The notes beneath the pieces are model-generated. The model made no database searches. It was not told the origin of the DNA and worked only from the letters and a program-made list of their open reading frames with translations. From Desulfomicrobium apsheronum (GTDB taxonomy: Bacteria; Desulfobacterota; Desulfovibrionia; Desulfovibrionales; Desulfomicrobiaceae), in contig NZ_FORX01000002.1 of NCBI RefSeq assembly GCF_900114115.1, positions 375,004-439,003 on the forward strand: 64,000 nucleotides of DNA. Reading direction: 5' to 3'. The translations under genes and the position numbers were made by a program. Shown here piece by piece: positions 62,441 to 64,000 of the stretch (position 1 is the first letter of the stretch; every line of letters starts with the position of its first letter).

Positions 62441-62698
62441 TTAACTTTTCACTACTTTGAGGTTTAGTGTTACTACAACTTTTGATGAACCATCTTTTGT
62501 CTGTTTGACCTCAATTTTTTGTATTCTCGCATTTATGTCTTCAGGTAGCTCTTTAGGGTTTCCGTTTACAAAAAATTTTGTCTTAGAATTATGTGTCAAT
62601 CTCGATATAAACCCATCTGTAATATATTTTTCCACATCAAGGGGTTTAGAGATCAATTCCAATTTATGTTGCAGATCACGCAGCATTTCTTCATTCAT
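62441..62698 (-). CDS. Small AT-rich protein of unknown function
   Basis: This 85-aa charged soluble protein has helical N-terminus (MNEEMLRDLQHKLELISK) and a beta-rich C-terminus (KVVVTLNLKVVKS). AAGGTG precedes the ATG. Base composition is much more AT-rich than the main chromosome here, in line with recent acquisition. No family is recognised. Confidence 0.55.
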   Translation of the reverse strand: MNEEMLRDLQHKLELISKPLDVEKYITDGFISRLTHNSKTKFFVNGNPKELPEDINARIQKIEVKQTKDGSSKVVVTLNLKVVKS

Positions 62699-62816
62699 AA
62701 TTTCACCTTTATTGAAGCTATTAACATTTAGATGGCTATAACAAAAAAATTAGCGAAAAGATTGTCTACTCGCCTTTGTTGACAACTTGTTTTCTTGTCT
62801 TGTCTGGCACTTGAAT

Positions 62817-63551
62817 TTATTTTTTTGATTCATGAATTTCAAACGTGGAAATCATACGTTTATGGCCATGTATGAACACTAAATCAATTCTCTCCTGCAG
62901 TTGTTCTGCAAATAGAGCATCAATAATTTGTCTATCTTTGTTGTACGGATTTGTAAGGCATTCTATGCACACTGTGTCATAAGGTCGCTCGCCAAAGTCC
63001 AAATCACATTCGCCTGCCGCCTCTTTAGCCCTATTTTTTATCGGATAACGACCATATCCAAGAAACAGTTCCATGAGTTTCGATAATACCAACTTTTCCT
63101 GTTCAGATAACTCCAATTCAATATCTTTAGCTAAGCGAATGAGATTGTGAGTATTGAGTGCATCGGGGAGTTTGCTGAATCCAATATTGTTTGGAAACTT
63201 GTCAAGCCAAATACCTTTGAATAGATTTTCCAACGAGAGATGCACTAATAGGTAGTACGTGTCGAAATCGGGTAAATAACTATCCTGATTATTCGACAGG
63301 ATTTTATTGATACCATCATGTAGCTGCCAACGATAAAATCTAGAAAATTTGAAATTAGCCCTTTCAAGTTCAGAAACAATAAATACCCTTACCGATTCAT
63401 TTGCGTTGTAAAAAATGTCTGCATCCCTTTTTAAACGCATTCCTTTTGAAATCCAGTGCATTGGTTGCTGGCCGAGCTTAAACATCTGTTGGTTAAAGTC
63501 GCTTGTTCTTTCACATCCAAGAAAAAGATAATGATAAGATTTTTCTGTCAT
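62817..63551 (-). CDS. Unknown protein with HEPN-like central region
   Basis: This 244-aa AT-rich gene encodes a soluble protein. The middle (about residues 95-175: YLLVHLSLENLFKGIWLD, THNLIRLAKDIELELS, LFLGYGRYPIKN) has the pattern of HEPN-type helical proteins found in mobile and defence islands. These include a nursery of HN/GRYP-like residues before the last helix. No clear catalytic R-x4-6-H motif is confirmed. It could be a toxin-like or structural HEPN protein. It lies in the acquired end region. Confidence 0.6.
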   Translation of the reverse strand: MTEKSYHYLFLGCERTSDFNQQMFKLGQQPMHWISKGMRLKRDADIFYNANESVRVFIVSELERANFKFSRFYRWQLHDGINKILSNNQDSYLPDFDTYYLLVHLSLENLFKGIWLDKFPNNIGFSKLPDALNTHNLIRLAKDIELELSEQEKLVLSKLMELFLGYGRYPIKNRAKEAAGECDLDFGERPYDTVCIECLTNPYNKDRQIIDALFAEQLQERIDLVFIHGHKRMISTFEIHESKK

Positions 63552-63623
63552 TGGATGTTCAACTCATCAGCTAACATATATTCCATTTTGTCAAAGAAAC
63601 GCATAAGCTGTTGCAATGGAGAT

Positions 63624-64000
63624 TTATTTTTTACTTATTGATACGTATTTTTTAAACTTTTGAAACACAGAGCTATTGGCTACCGATGTGGCTTGTACCA
63701 AGCTTCTGAAAGTATTTTGTGCCGTGTTCACTTTCTCTGAGTTTTTGAGTCCATCTGAAAATGCCTCAGACAGTTGCGGTGAAAATGGGGAGGTAACTTT
63801 GACGATCTGCGACCAGTATCGTGCCCCCTCAACAGGTGATGTCTTGTCATCAAATGATGTCTTGAATCGATTTGGTATTTTGTGGCCGATTATCGTTTCA
63901 AGCGCCCCAGCGATTGCTGACACCAACAGGTAGGTAGATCCACGATGCCTAAAATATTCGAGCAAAGTATCTTCTTGACTGGTTAACGAATTGGGCTTTG
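63624..64000 (-). CDS. Unknown protein, 5' end outside the window
   Basis: The minus-strand frame is open from 64000 to a stop at 63624. At least 125 residues are encoded (..NSLTSQEDTLLEYFRHRGS to FQKFKKYVSISKK). It is AT-rich and ends 72 nt before the HEPN-like gene starts, so the two may be one unit with this gene first. No domain is recognisable in the visible part. Confidence 0.55.
   Translation of the reverse strand, partial: KPNSLTSQEDTLLEYFRHRGSTYLLVSAIAGALETIIGHKIPNRFKTSFDDKTSPVEGARYWSQIVKVTSPFSPQLSEAFSDGLKNSEKVNTAQNTFRSLVQATSVANSSVFQKFKKYVSISKK

Noticed and set aside
1-64000. CRISPR arrays, insertion sequences with inverted repeats, or a replication origin.
   Set aside because: I saw no regular repeat-spacer pattern, transposase gene or DnaA-box cluster.

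Overview
This window looks like chromosome from a sulfate-reducing deltaproteobacterium of the order Desulfovibrionales, most like Desulfomicrobium. This is an inference from gene content: a probable UGA-encoded selenoprotein, a CarD-family regulator next to rho, PilZ and diguanylate cyclase genes, a DsrE-like protein, and a TauE/SafE permease with a long N-terminal extension. About 61.7 kb is GC-rich, densely packed, mostly housekeeping DNA. The last 2.3 kb is AT-rich and accessory.

Layout. Bases 1-3 kb, plus strand: end of an unknown gene, deoB, an AI-2E-type permease and an atypical receiver-domain protein. 3-5.4 kb, minus strand: an SPFH/zinc-ribbon gene followed by a zinc-ribbon partner. 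pyrR (plus) is divergent from them. 6.1-15 kb, minus strand: a long cluster transcribed from a PilZ protein and a CBS-domain protein through lnt, prfB (with the classical +1 frameshift), a GGDEF diguanylate cyclase, a MinD-like ATPase, the UGA-containing UshA-like protein, dapF and dapA. 15.3-18 kb: a hybrid histidine kinase overlapping a radical SAM gene. 18-21 kb: a DUF2868 membrane protein overlapping a DUF3482-type GTPase. 21-25 kb: gcvT-rsmE and a large unknown protein. 25-30 kb: a double-GAF protein, mreB, a Nudix-like protein with a broken Nudix box, rimI, an O-methyltransferase, a cyclophilin and a YheT hydrolase. 30-42.7 kb, plus strand: degP, ispE, tRNA-Gln, prs, rplY, pth, carD, rho, nadE, an M48 protease, yajC, secD and secF. 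43-50 kb: a TauE/SafE permease, an Oxa1/EMC3-topology membrane protein, a large unknown protein, and the NAD operon nadC-nadA-nadB (minus). 50-60 kb: a TPR membrane protein with a CCHC zinc knuckle, a family-9 glycosyltransferase, two small possible flagellar genes, pgeF, a 5-formyl-THF cyclo-ligase, a metallophosphoesterase, exonuclease III, a TetR regulator, an orphan Tli4-like immunity gene and a DsrE-like gene.

At about 61,690 a GC-rich rtcB-family gene is cut mid-gene. Beyond the break lie decayed gene fragments, a small unknown protein, a protein that may be HEPN-like, and a gene running off the window. This looks like the edge of an acquired and decaying island.

The most notable item is the UshA-like protein at 7954-8805. 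One in-frame UGA sits in a Cys-x-x-UGA motif, a hairpin follows directly, and the usual metallophosphoesterase metal-ligand motifs appear to be missing. The CCHC zinc knuckle in the 865-residue TPR membrane protein, the frame-shifted island edge and the orphan Tli4 gene are also worth a second look.
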